Positions 15,275-22,002 of a stretch of DNA of 38,129 nt are shown piece after piece. The position numbers and the translations under genes were made by a program. The notes beneath the pieces were generated by a model. That model was not told the origin of the DNA, made no database searches, and saw only the letters and a list, made by a program, of their open reading frames with translations. The DNA lies in the NCBI GenBank assembly GCA_021808105.1, contig JAKBCC010000026.1, positions 1 to 38,129 on the forward strand, written 5' to 3'. Origin of the DNA: Planctomycetota bacterium (GTDB lineage Bacteria; Planctomycetota; Phycisphaerae; WQYP01). Each line of letters opens with the position of its first letter. The stretch's first letter is position 1.

Positions 15275-16297
15275 TCAGATTTCCCGATCCACGGCTGCGG
15301 CGATTCTTTTCAGCGACACCATCAATGATTTTAAGCCCTGCGGTGTTATGGATTGGGCACCATCCGTCAGGGCGTGTTCCGGGTCGCTGTGACATTCAAT
15401 AATTAATCCATCGGCTCCGCACGCAACCGCAGCGCGGCACATGTCCGGCACCAGATGCGCATGGCCGGTGCCTTGTGAGGGATCGACAATGATAGGTAAA
15501 TGGCTGATGCGGTGAACTTCCGGCACAATGGCCAGCGGCAATGTATTGCGGCAGTAGGATTCAAAGGTGCGAATACCGCGCTCGCAGAGAATCACATTGC
15601 TGTTACCGCGCGACATGACATACTCCGCAGCAAGCATAAATTCTTCCAGCGTGGCGCTTAATCCGCGTTTAAGCAGTACGGTCTTTTTCTGCTCGCCTAC
15701 CGCCCAGAGCAAATTATAGTTCTGCATATTGCGAGCACCGACCTGAAATACATCCGCATATTTGGCCACCAGCGGAACTTGTTCAATGGACATGACTTCC
15801 GTTACCACGGCCAAGCCGGTTTGTTCGCGTGCCTCAGCCAAAATTTCCAGCCCTTTTTCACCCATACCCTGAAAGGCATAGGGACTGGTGCGCGGCTTAA
15901 ACGCCCCGCCGCGTAAGGCGGTGGCACCCGCCTCCTTCACCGCATGGGCCACTTCCAGCAGTTTTACACGATCTTCCACAGAGCAGGGGCCGGCAATCAT
16001 CGCGATTTTTTTTCCGCCGGCACTGGCCCCCAGCGTTCCTCCCATGGCCACGACTGAGCGCTCTTTTTTTACCTCGCGTGAGGCCATTTTATAGGGGGCC
16101 AGAACCGGCATGACTTTTTCCACGCCGGGAACATTCTCCACGCGTTCAATATCCATTTTCCGCTCATCGCCAATACACGCCACAACCGTCCGTTCTGTGC
16201 CTACAATAACATGTTCCCGCAGGCCCATTTCCCTTACCAGCGTTATAACATGATCCACCCGGGATTTATCAGCACCCTGTTGCATGACTACAATCAT
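15275..16297 (-). CDS. aroF: 3-Deoxy-7-phosphoheptulonate (DAHP) synthase, type I-beta with N-terminal regulatory domain
   Basis: The enzyme (340 residues) joins phosphoenolpyruvate and erythrose 4-phosphate in the first step of aromatic amino acid synthesis. Residues 1-70 form a ferredoxin-like regulatory domain ([23 protein letters not shown]) typical of the Thermotoga-type enzymes inhibited by Tyr or Phe. The catalytic barrel has AGPCSVED (about 102-109), [20 protein letters not shown], the metal histidine region [18 protein letters not shown] and [17 protein letters not shown]. It is preceded by an intrinsic terminator and an aromatic-rich leader peptide on the same strand, so expression is probably set by attenuation. 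It converges with the ketosynthase operon (23-nt gap). Confidence 0.97.
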   Translation of the reverse strand: MIVVMQQGADKSRVDHVITLVREMGLREHVIVGTERTVVACIGDERKMDIERVENVPGVEKVMPVLAPYKMASREVKKERSVVAMGGTLGASAGGKKIAMIAGPCSVEDRVKLLEVAHAVKEAGATALRGGAFKPRTSPYAFQGMGEKGLEILAEAREQTGLAVVTEVMSIEQVPLVAKYADVFQVGARNMQNYNLLWAVGEQKKTVLLKRGLSATLEEFMLAAEYVMSRGNSNVILCERGIRTFESYCRNTLPLAIVPEVHRISHLPIIVDPSQGTGHAHLVPDMCRAAVACGADGLIIECHSDPEHALTDGAQSITPQGLKSLMVSLKRIAAAVDREI

Positions 16298-16334
16298 TTT
16301 GAAACTCCTCTTTCAGAAAGCCCGTTACAGCAAC

Positions 16335-16359
16335 AAAAAAGCCCGCTTTTTGCGGGCTT
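16335..16359 (-). terminator. Intrinsic terminator (attenuator) upstream of aroF
   Basis: Read on the minus strand, AAGCCCGC, an AAAAA loop and GCGGGCTT form an 8-bp stem that runs into a tract of six T. It ends 37 nt before the aroF start codon and begins 29 nt after the stop of the leader ORF. A terminator in this place would block aroF unless antitermination occurs. GCGGGC inside the leader ORF (16396-16401) can pair with the 5' arm and would then prevent the terminator. Confidence 0.92.
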
Positions 16360-16388
16360 CATGATCACATTCACACGATGGAAAAAGA

Positions 16389-16487
16389 TCACTGTGCCCG
16401 CTGCATGTCACCGGTAAAGTAATAGAACCAGAACCGATGTCCATCACCGATTGAGTTAGCGACGCAGAATGGGTAAGCGCTTTCCAT
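16389..16487 (-). CDS. Aromatic-rich leader peptide of the aroF attenuator
   Basis: A 32-codon ORF on the minus strand starts with ATG at 16487 and ends with TGA at 16389. Residues 19-24 read FWFYYF: three Phe, one Trp and two Tyr in a row (codons TTC TGG TTC TAT TAC TTT). Earlier residues include another Tyr and Phe. This is the signature of a leader peptide that senses charged aromatic tRNAs. The antiterminator segment GCGGGC lies four to six codons behind the aromatic run, so a ribosome stalled there leaves it free, while one reaching the stop codon covers it. No strong ribosome binding site is visible. I do not know a described leader with this sequence. Confidence 0.82.
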   Translation of the reverse strand: MESAYPFCVANSIGDGHRFWFYYFTGDMQRAQ

Positions 16488-16494
16488 GGCAACA

Positions 16495-16522
16495 CTATTA
16501 TCCAAGCCGGCAAAAAAGTCAA
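16495..16522 (-). promoter_or_regulatory. Candidate promoter for the aroF leader
   Basis: On the minus strand TTGACT (16517-16522) is followed by GGATAATAG (16495-16503). GATAAT matches the -10 consensus in five of six bases but gives a 14-bp spacer; TAATAG gives 16 bp with a weaker match. Either would start transcription at or just before the leader ATG, implying a leaderless or very short 5' end, which could explain the missing ribosome binding site. Confidence 0.4.
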
Positions 16523-16617
16523 ACCGGTTAAGCCAAGTCGTCAGCCGACCCAGTAAGAACTCGGTTGCCGAATTTTATCCCGCCCGGGAACCTTTACCAG
16601 TGATCGCCGGGCTACGA

Positions 16618-16641
16618 TCCCGGCGCGCCGGGACGATTTTT
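16618..16641 (+). terminator. GC-rich palindrome followed by a T-run, copy 2
   Basis: The 16-bp palindrome at 16618-16633 and its CGATTTTT tail are identical to those at 2180-2203. It again precedes a long inverted repeat on the plus strand by about 30 nt. On the plus strand it could terminate transcription; it more likely belongs to a composite repeat. Confidence 0.5.
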
Positions 16642-16665
16642 AGCCCCCTGGCGGAGCATCGCGTC

Positions 16666-16737
16666 AGAGCACCGTGGTGATAACCCGGTGGTTGGTTGGC
16701 AGCACTGGATCAACCACCGGATTATCATCCGGTGCTT
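16666..16737. repeat. Long palindromic interspersed repeat, copy B
   Basis: Same structure as copy A: AGAGCACCGTGGTGATAACC at the left end, CAACCACCGGATTATCATCC and GGTGCTT at the right. The central loop differs from copy A by one base (GGCAGCACTGG against GGCGGCACTGG). The last bases end in TT where the other copies have TC. Confidence 0.9.
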
Positions 16738-16757
16738 GGTGGGGGCGTCGTGGTTAA

Positions 16758-16829
16758 AGAGCACCGTGGTGATAACCCGGTGGTTGGTTGGCGGGACTGG
16801 ATCAACCACCGGACTATCATCCGGTGCTC
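16758..16829. repeat. Long palindromic interspersed repeat, copy C
   Basis: A direct repeat of copy B, starting 92 nt after it and separated from it by a 20-nt spacer. The arms differ by one base (GGACTATC against GGATTATC) and the loop reads GGCGGGACTGG. It ends 29 nt from the stop codon of the cbiX-type gene. The tandem arrangement recalls paired REP elements. Confidence 0.9.
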
Positions 16830-16858
16830 CGCGGACGCATCGGGGTTAATCCCAGCCA

Positions 16859-17383
16859 TTACTTGGACAGGCCGGCGGCCGTCAGTGCGTTGGGACAACC
16901 GGCTGGTTTGCATGCATTACAGGTATAACCGTTGGATTGGCAAAGTTCCCGCTGATGCCGGCCGCGCGTCTGGCAGTATTCACAACTGTCATTGTGCTGG
17001 TTGCAATGGGTAATGCGTTTCACGATTACCTGGGCGATTTGCTCATCCAGGCCCAGGGGCTGCGTAACGTGGAAGGTGATATGCGGATGACGTTTTGCCG
17101 CTTCGGCCACCATGCGCGGAATATCCGTGGTGCTGTGACGGCCCGGCGACAAAAAGTATGGATGCACCACCACCCGCGTGGCGCCCCGGGTGACACATGT
17201 CGAAAAAGCATCGGCAATACTGGGGGCGGCCAATTCCATGTGCGCTGGAAATACAATCGGATAACCGCTGACGCGCCGGAAGAGTTCGACCACATCATTG
17301 AGCATATCATTCGCAGATGCCAGGCGGCTGCCGTGATCCACCAGGATTATTCCAATTTTGTCATTCCCGACCGTTTGAGCCAT
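16859..17383 (-). CDS. CbiX/SirB-type sirohydrochlorin chelatase with cysteine-rich tail
   Basis: Residues 1-125 of 174 form a short single-domain chelatase: ILVDHGSR with the metal-ligand histidine H17, a central AHMELAAPSIADAF and VVVHPYFLSPGRH with H74. Such proteins insert cobalt or iron into sirohydrochlorin for cobalamin or siroheme. The tail (residues 127-163) adds seven cysteines in a pattern with two CxxC pairs (CEYC, CNAC) and several histidines. It could bind an iron-sulfur cluster, zinc or cobalt. The start codon overlaps nothing and the promoter region to the right is shared with a divergent gene. A cobalamin riboswitch lies 7 kb away, which fits B12 metabolism but does not prove the metal. 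Confidence 0.85.
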   Translation of the reverse strand: MAQTVGNDKIGIILVDHGSRLASANDMLNDVVELFRRVSGYPIVFPAHMELAAPSIADAFSTCVTRGATRVVVHPYFLSPGRHSTTDIPRMVAEAAKRHPHITFHVTQPLGLDEQIAQVIVKRITHCNQHNDSCEYCQTRGRHQRELCQSNGYTCNACKPAGCPNALTAAGLSK

Positions 17384-17403
17384 GGGTTATTCTCCATTAA
17401 GCA

Positions 17404-17425
17404 GCTACAACAGCCGTATTGTAGC
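17404..17425. promoter_or_regulatory. Hairpin upstream of the chelatase gene
   Basis: GCTACAA (17404-17410) and TTGTAGC (17419-17425) form a perfect 7-bp stem with an 8-nt loop, 21 nt before the chelatase start. It may be an operator or a leader structure. The rest of the 271-bp divergent region holds no gene that I can support. Confidence 0.35.
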
Positions 17426-17654
17426 ACGGGTTTGTTTACGATCATCGGAATTAGGAACAATCTATCTTGCGAGCCGGGTAATCCCTGGACGCAGGCCGGT
17501 GTTTTATCGCACCTGCGGCTTATCGGACAGCATTAACTGGAAACCCTCTGGAATTCGTTTATGGAATCATGACGCCGAGCCGATGACAGTCTTACGCTCA
17601 CATCTACGTGAACCGAAGAATTCAAGTCGTGCGTTGTATAGAGGAGAGTCGAAC

Positions 17655-18164
17655 ATGATTAACGTAGAAGTATTAAAGAGAATTGTTCCCACCATTGCAC
17701 CAGCCATGACGGCATGGGCCGAAACGATGGAGCGTGCGGCCATGGAAAATGGTGTGGCGCTGGACTCCATACAATGGCGGGATGCGTTGCGCGCGGGTGT
17801 ACAGCGCCCGGAAAAAGTGCGCGTCATGTACGTCGATGATTTACCTCATCCGAATCCCGAACTGACACTTCTGGCCAAAGAGATCGGAATATTGACCCCA
17901 AAAACCGACGGCATAACATTCGGTTACGGAATATTTATTAAAAATAATCTTCCTGATGTCAAACGGCGATTGATTCATCAACTGGTGCATGTATGCCAAT
18001 ATGAACGGCTGGGTGAGATACGGATTTTTGTGCGTGAGTACGTACAATGCTGCCTGGACTTTGGCTACGCCGATTCTCCGTTTGAACTGGAAGCGGAAGC
18101 TCGAACGCAGGAAGTCCTGTCCAATTTTCATGGGGATATGAAACCGTGCAAGTCGGGAGCATAA
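17655..18164 (+). CDS. Conserved-type hypothetical protein with HQxxH motif
   Basis: The product is a soluble 169-residue protein. ATG 17655 is preceded by GAGGAG 8 nt upstream, so a longer open frame to 17382 is rejected. Near residue 110 it has LIHQLVHVCQYERLG, followed by FVREYVQCCLDFGYADSPFELEAEART. This resembles small zinc-metallopeptidase-like proteins with HELVHVxQYE, then a Y-rich helix and a PLEIEA-type glutamate. The catalytic glutamate is glutamine here. It may be a non-peptidase member or bind metal in another way. It lies 62 nt upstream of nadA on the same strand. Confidence 0.7.
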   Translation: MINVEVLKRIVPTIAPAMTAWAETMERAAMENGVALDSIQWRDALRAGVQRPEKVRVMYVDDLPHPNPELTLLAKEIGILTPKTDGITFGYGIFIKNNLPDVKRRLIHQLVHVCQYERLGEIRIFVREYVQCCLDFGYADSPFELEAEARTQEVLSNFHGDMKPCKSGA

Positions 18165-18226
18165 AAAGGCCACAAGAACCTCCCAAGCGCCTATAATGAT
18201 GTCAGGAACTTGGAAGAGGTGGTGTT

Positions 18227-19444
18227 ATGCACTGGCAACAGCCAATCCCAAAAGAATACATGCAAATTCCGCATGAAGCGTTACTGGAAAGAATTGCGCA
18301 ACGCAAAGCGGAAATGGGCCTGCGTCTGGTGATTCTGGGGCATCATTATCAACAGGATGATGTGGTGCGCTTTGCGGATTTTCTCGGAGATTCCTTTCAA
18401 TTATCACGCGAGGCGGCCAAACTTACAGACGCGGAATTCGTGATTTTCTGCGGCGTACATTTTATGGCGGAATCAGCGGACGTGTTGACCGCGCCCGATC
18501 AGAAAGTGATTTTACCGGATATGGGTGCCGGCTGCTCCATGGCGGACATGGCGCAACTTGATGATGTTCAAGACGCGTGGTCTGCCATTCGCACGGCATG
18601 CGAAGCGGACCAGGATTTCAAGCTTGTACCCATTACCTATATGAACTCTACCGCTGCCGTGAAGAGTTTTGTTGGTGAACATGACGGTGCCGTTTGCACC
18701 AGCAGCAATTGCGATAAGATTCTTGCCTGGGCATTAGCCGGACAAAAGCCGGGGGATACTCCCCACACCAAAATTATTTTCTTTCCTGACCAACACCTGG
18801 GCAGGAACACTGCTTATAAAATGGGTTATCCATTGGAATCCATGGTGGTGTGGGATTATCGGCAACCCAATGGTGGACTAACTGATGGGCAAATTCGCGA
18901 TGCAACATTTATTCTGTGGAAAGGCCATTGCAGCGTGCACCAGTTGTTTCGGCCGGAACATGTTGACGACATTCGTCAGCGGCTGCCCGGTGTGAAAGTA
19001 CTGGTGCACCCGGAGTGCCGGTGGGAAGTGGTGCAGAAGGCGGATCTGGTGGGTTCCACTGATTTTATCGGCAAACAGATCGCGGCAGCGCCGGCGGGAA
19101 GTAAATGGGCGGTGGGGACCGAAGTACACATGGTACAACGCCTGGCCCAGGCTCATCCGGAACAAACGATCGTCGTGCTTTCAGACTGCCAGTGTTTGTG
19201 CACCACCATGTACCGCATTGATCCCCCCCACCTGCTTTATATTCTTGACAATCTCGCGGTTGGAAAGGTACTGAATCAAATTAGAGTTGATCCTTTTGAT
19301 ACGTATTGGTCGCGCGTGAGTTTGCAGCGCATGCTGGATATTACGGCGGACCAACCCGTATCGCCGCCCCCGGAACCGCAGCCGACTCGCGCCAATGCGA
19401 CGGCCACGCTGCGGGTGCTCCCGATGCAAACCGCCATGACGTGA
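18227..19444 (+). CDS. nadA: Quinolinate synthase
   Basis: The 405-residue protein makes quinolinate from iminoaspartate and dihydroxyacetone phosphate in NAD synthesis and uses a [4Fe-4S] cluster. Typical motifs in order are ILGHHYQQDDVVRFADFLGD, IFCGVHFMAESADVL with the first cluster cysteine, DMGAGCSMADM, YMNSTAAVKSF, LWKGHCSVHQLF with the second cysteine, HPECRWEVV and a late CQCLCTTMYRIDP with the third. The C-terminus adds about 40 polar residues. AGAGGTGG precedes the ATG. Neither nadB nor nadC is adjacent in this window. Confidence 0.97.
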   Translation: MHWQQPIPKEYMQIPHEALLERIAQRKAEMGLRLVILGHHYQQDDVVRFADFLGDSFQLSREAAKLTDAEFVIFCGVHFMAESADVLTAPDQKVILPDMGAGCSMADMAQLDDVQDAWSAIRTACEADQDFKLVPITYMNSTAAVKSFVGEHDGAVCTSSNCDKILAWALAGQKPGDTPHTKIIFFPDQHLGRNTAYKMGYPLESMVVWDYRQPNGGLTDGQIRDATFILWKGHCSVHQLFRPEHVDDIRQRLPGVKVLVHPECRWEVVQKADLVGSTDFIGKQIAAAPAGSKWAVGTEVHMVQRLAQAHPEQTIVVLSDCQCLCTTMYRIDPPHLLYILDNLAVGKVLNQIRVDPFDTYWSRVSLQRMLDITADQPVSPPPEPQPTRANATATLRVLPMQTAMT

Positions 19445-19518
19445 TGGGTGCAAGATTCAGGTGCGTGCAGCGTTAGAATCAAGTAGGGGATACCCGCAAT
19501 AGAGATTCAGGAGAATTC

Positions 19519-20733
19519 ATGCGTACTATTTATCCGGTGGCAGTGGTTGTTCTTTTCTGTGCGTGCAGCCATGTTACGGCGTCTGTGCCCGTATCAACCC
19601 AAGCCCGTGATGCGTATGTTTCCGGTTATGTTTCCGCGCTGCTGCGCATGAAATTCCATCTGCGCTCCCCATCGGTGCAGGTGCATGGAACAACCGTTGA
19701 ACTTAGAGGCGTACCGCCGGCGGATCAAACGTCCGTGCGTCATGCGGTGCGGCAGGTAGACGGCGTCAAAACGGTCGAGTTTTTGCAACCGTCGCCATCC
19801 CAGCTTGGTGCCGCGCCCGGCACCTCGGGGGGAAATCTCGGCGTCATGCCCATGCCGGGGAGCTCCACCAATCCGGGGAACGGAAACTTTGCTATAGGTA
19901 TGAATACCAAGGCCATGGAACGGGCGGGCGTCTATCGGCTTCCTACGGGATTTCTACCTCCCGGAAGGCTGTTTCAGCCACTGATAGCCGATCCCAAGTG
20001 GCCGACGTTCAGCGTGGCTTATACGTATTACTCTCCCTATCATCCCAATGGACTTAAGGATGTTATTCCCGTGAGCATCGGCGACACAATACCGTTTGAG
20101 CGCGGAAACTGGGCGGATCACTGGCAGTGGGAAGCGGGTATGCAGGCCGACGTGTTTGCCTATTTCAATATGGATACGGTTCACAGTGATCTGCAAAACG
20201 TGGACTTTCTGGTGGGTGGCTATTTTGCGGTGCGGCACCGCAATTTTTCTTTTCTGGTGCGCTACTACCATCAAAGCTCGCACCTGGGCGACGAATTTCT
20301 AATTGCCAACCCGGCCTATTACAACGGGCTGCGTCAGAAAATAAGTTATGAGGAGCTTAACGCCCTGGGATCCATCGACTTACTACACCGCACGGTCCGC
20401 TTGTATGCGGGAGCGGGCTATCTAAATGATGTAGCCCCCGAGGAACTGGGGCATTGGCGGTTTCACTATGGGGCAGAATACCACGGGCGTCCATTCTTTC
20501 ATAAGGGGACATTTTACGTGTCGCCGGTGGCCGGCGTTGATTTTAAAAACTGGAGCGAAAACAATTACGACACAGATATTTCCGCGGTGGGCGGTATTGA
20601 ATTAAATAATGGAAAACCCGATAGCTCAAAACTGCAAATCCTGCTGGAATTTTATCGTGGCCATTCGCCGTATGGTCAGTTTTTTGTCAATACCATTCAG
20701 TACTTCGGCCTGGGCGTACACTATTATTTTTGA
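19519..20733 (+). CDS. Exported BON-domain and DUF1207-type outer membrane protein
   Basis: The 404-residue protein has a signal peptide (residues 1-22, VAVVVLFCACSHVTAS). Residues 28-92 look like a BON domain (YVSALLRMKFHLRSPSVQV, VELRGVPP, VRQVDGVKTVEFL). A glycine and proline linker follows. From about residue 150 it matches the DUF1207 pattern: FQPLIADPKWPTFSVAYTYY, then WQWEAGMQADVFAYFN, a DFLVGGYFAVRHRNFSF strand and RYYHQSSHLGDEFL. Such proteins alternate aromatic residues as in beta-barrels of the outer membrane. AGGAG precedes the ATG. The fusion with an N-terminal BON domain, which usually binds phospholipid, suggests an envelope role. The gene stands alone. Confidence 0.85.
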   Translation: MRTIYPVAVVVLFCACSHVTASVPVSTQARDAYVSGYVSALLRMKFHLRSPSVQVHGTTVELRGVPPADQTSVRHAVRQVDGVKTVEFLQPSPSQLGAAPGTSGGNLGVMPMPGSSTNPGNGNFAIGMNTKAMERAGVYRLPTGFLPPGRLFQPLIADPKWPTFSVAYTYYSPYHPNGLKDVIPVSIGDTIPFERGNWADHWQWEAGMQADVFAYFNMDTVHSDLQNVDFLVGGYFAVRHRNFSFLVRYYHQSSHLGDEFLIANPAYYNGLRQKISYEELNALGSIDLLHRTVRLYAGAGYLNDVAPEELGHWRFHYGAEYHGRPFFHKGTFYVSPVAGVDFKNWSENNYDTDISAVGGIELNNGKPDSSKLQILLEFYRGHSPYGQFFVNTIQYFGLGVHYYF

Positions 20734-20762
20734 GCCTGCCGTCCCGCGTTTTTCAAGGCCCG

Positions 20763-20779
20763 CACACGGTGCCCGTGTG
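20763..20779. terminator. Hairpin between convergent genes
   Basis: CACACGG and CCGTGTG form a perfect 7-bp stem with a TGC loop in the 47-bp gap between the DUF1207 gene and the convergent oxidase gene. There is no T-run on either strand, so a terminator role is only suggested by position. Confidence 0.4.
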
Positions 20780-20780
20780 A

Positions 20781-21920
20781 TTACTCGGACATACTTCTGG
20801 GCGCAAAGGCTTCCATACCCGGCTCGGTGCGACCTGTGACCACTAATTCCGCCATGAACTTTCCCGAAAGCGGAGCCAGCCCGATGCCGATTTTGAAATG
20901 GCCGGCACATACAAACGCGTTCGAAAAAGCGGGCGACTGACCCATCACCGGGCGATGTTTGGGCCCCGTGGGCCGCAACCCTGCCCACACACGTTCCACT
21001 ACCGCAGCTTTCAGGGCCGGGACAATCTGCGTGGCACCGTTGATCAGAAATGCGATGCCCTCCGCGGTGTTGGTGAGATCAAAACCCGCTTCCGGTTCGG
21101 TGGTTGACCCCACCAGAATTCGACCATCCTGCCAAGGCACCAGAAAAATCATACCGCTTTTTACAATATGCCGAATCACTTCCTTTTGCACACGCAGCAG
21201 CAACGCCTGACCTTTCACCGGCGTAACCGGTGGGGCAAGATCATGGACGGCGGCAATGGCCGGCAAACCGATTCCTGCACAGAGTACAAATTTTTCAGCT
21301 AAAAATCTTTGGCCGTTGGCATGGGCCGCCACGATCCGGTCGCCATGAGATTCGAGTCGGTCAACGCGGGTGGCTTCAATCATGCGCACACCAGAACGGC
21401 TGCACGCGCTAACCAGTGCCGCAAGCAACTGGTCCACGTTTACCTGTCCGGACCAGCGGCAGAGGTGTGCTCCATGAGGAGCGCGCGCCAGTGCCGGTTC
21501 AGATTGCAGTGTTTGTTGATCGGTAAGCAGTTCCATTACGGGTTTACCATCTAATTCCGGCCAGGAAGCGTTGGCAACGGTACATTGCTCTTCGGCGGTA
21601 CGAATTGCGTCTGTAGAATTTAACAGTTCCAGCTTTCCACGCCGCTGATACTCCACATGCACACCCGAGGCGGCCTGGAGCGAGTGTATAAACGCCTCAT
21701 ACCCCCACAAACTTTGCCGATGCATTTGCTGCATAGCTCCCGCGCGGGCCATCGGCGGAGGCCAAAGCGCTCCCAACGCCGCACGGCTGGCGGCCTGCGC
21801 ACAACGTGCCTGTTCCAGGACAGCTACCGACACACCACGTTGTGCCAACTGCCAGGCGACTGTCAGCCCCATCACCCCGCCGCCAATAACCACAACATCC
21901 GTTGCACCATCAATCATCAT
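20781..21920 (-). CDS. thiO: FAD-dependent amino acid oxidase, ThiO/glycine oxidase-like
   Basis: The protein of about 380 residues begins with the dinucleotide-binding fold VVVIGGGVMGLTVAWQLAQRG. It continues with an EQARCAQAASRAALGALWPP segment typical of glycine oxidase and D-amino acid dehydrogenases, then VKGQALLLRV, VPWQDGRILVGSTTE and the C-terminal ERVWAGLRPTGPKHRPVMG. Such enzymes oxidise glycine to iminoacetate for the thiazole of thiamine. The start is at 21920 or 21917 (two ATGs) with AGGAG just upstream; a longer frame to 22022 runs into the previous gene. It may instead act on other amino acids, since no other thi gene is nearby. Confidence 0.85.
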   Translation of the reverse strand: MMIDGATDVVVIGGGVMGLTVAWQLAQRGVSVAVLEQARCAQAASRAALGALWPPPMARAGAMQQMHRQSLWGYEAFIHSLQAASGVHVEYQRRGKLELLNSTDAIRTAEEQCTVANASWPELDGKPVMELLTDQQTLQSEPALARAPHGAHLCRWSGQVNVDQLLAALVSACSRSGVRMIEATRVDRLESHGDRIVAAHANGQRFLAEKFVLCAGIGLPAIAAVHDLAPPVTPVKGQALLLRVQKEVIRHIVKSGMIFLVPWQDGRILVGSTTEPEAGFDLTNTAEGIAFLINGATQIVPALKAAVVERVWAGLRPTGPKHRPVMGQSPAFSNAFVCAGHFKIGIGLAPLSGKFMAELVVTGRTEPGMEAFAPRSMSE

Positions 21921-22002
21921 GTGTCTCCTGAATTTCTGATTGTTCGGATCTTCGCAGCGGTATGCCCCGGGGCCTCCCGCACGCACGTTGCGGAAAATCC
22001 TC

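Noticed and set aside
16325..16522. 65-codon minus-strand frame over the aroF leader
   Set aside because: It crosses the terminator in another frame; the 32-codon frame with the aromatic run explains the region better.
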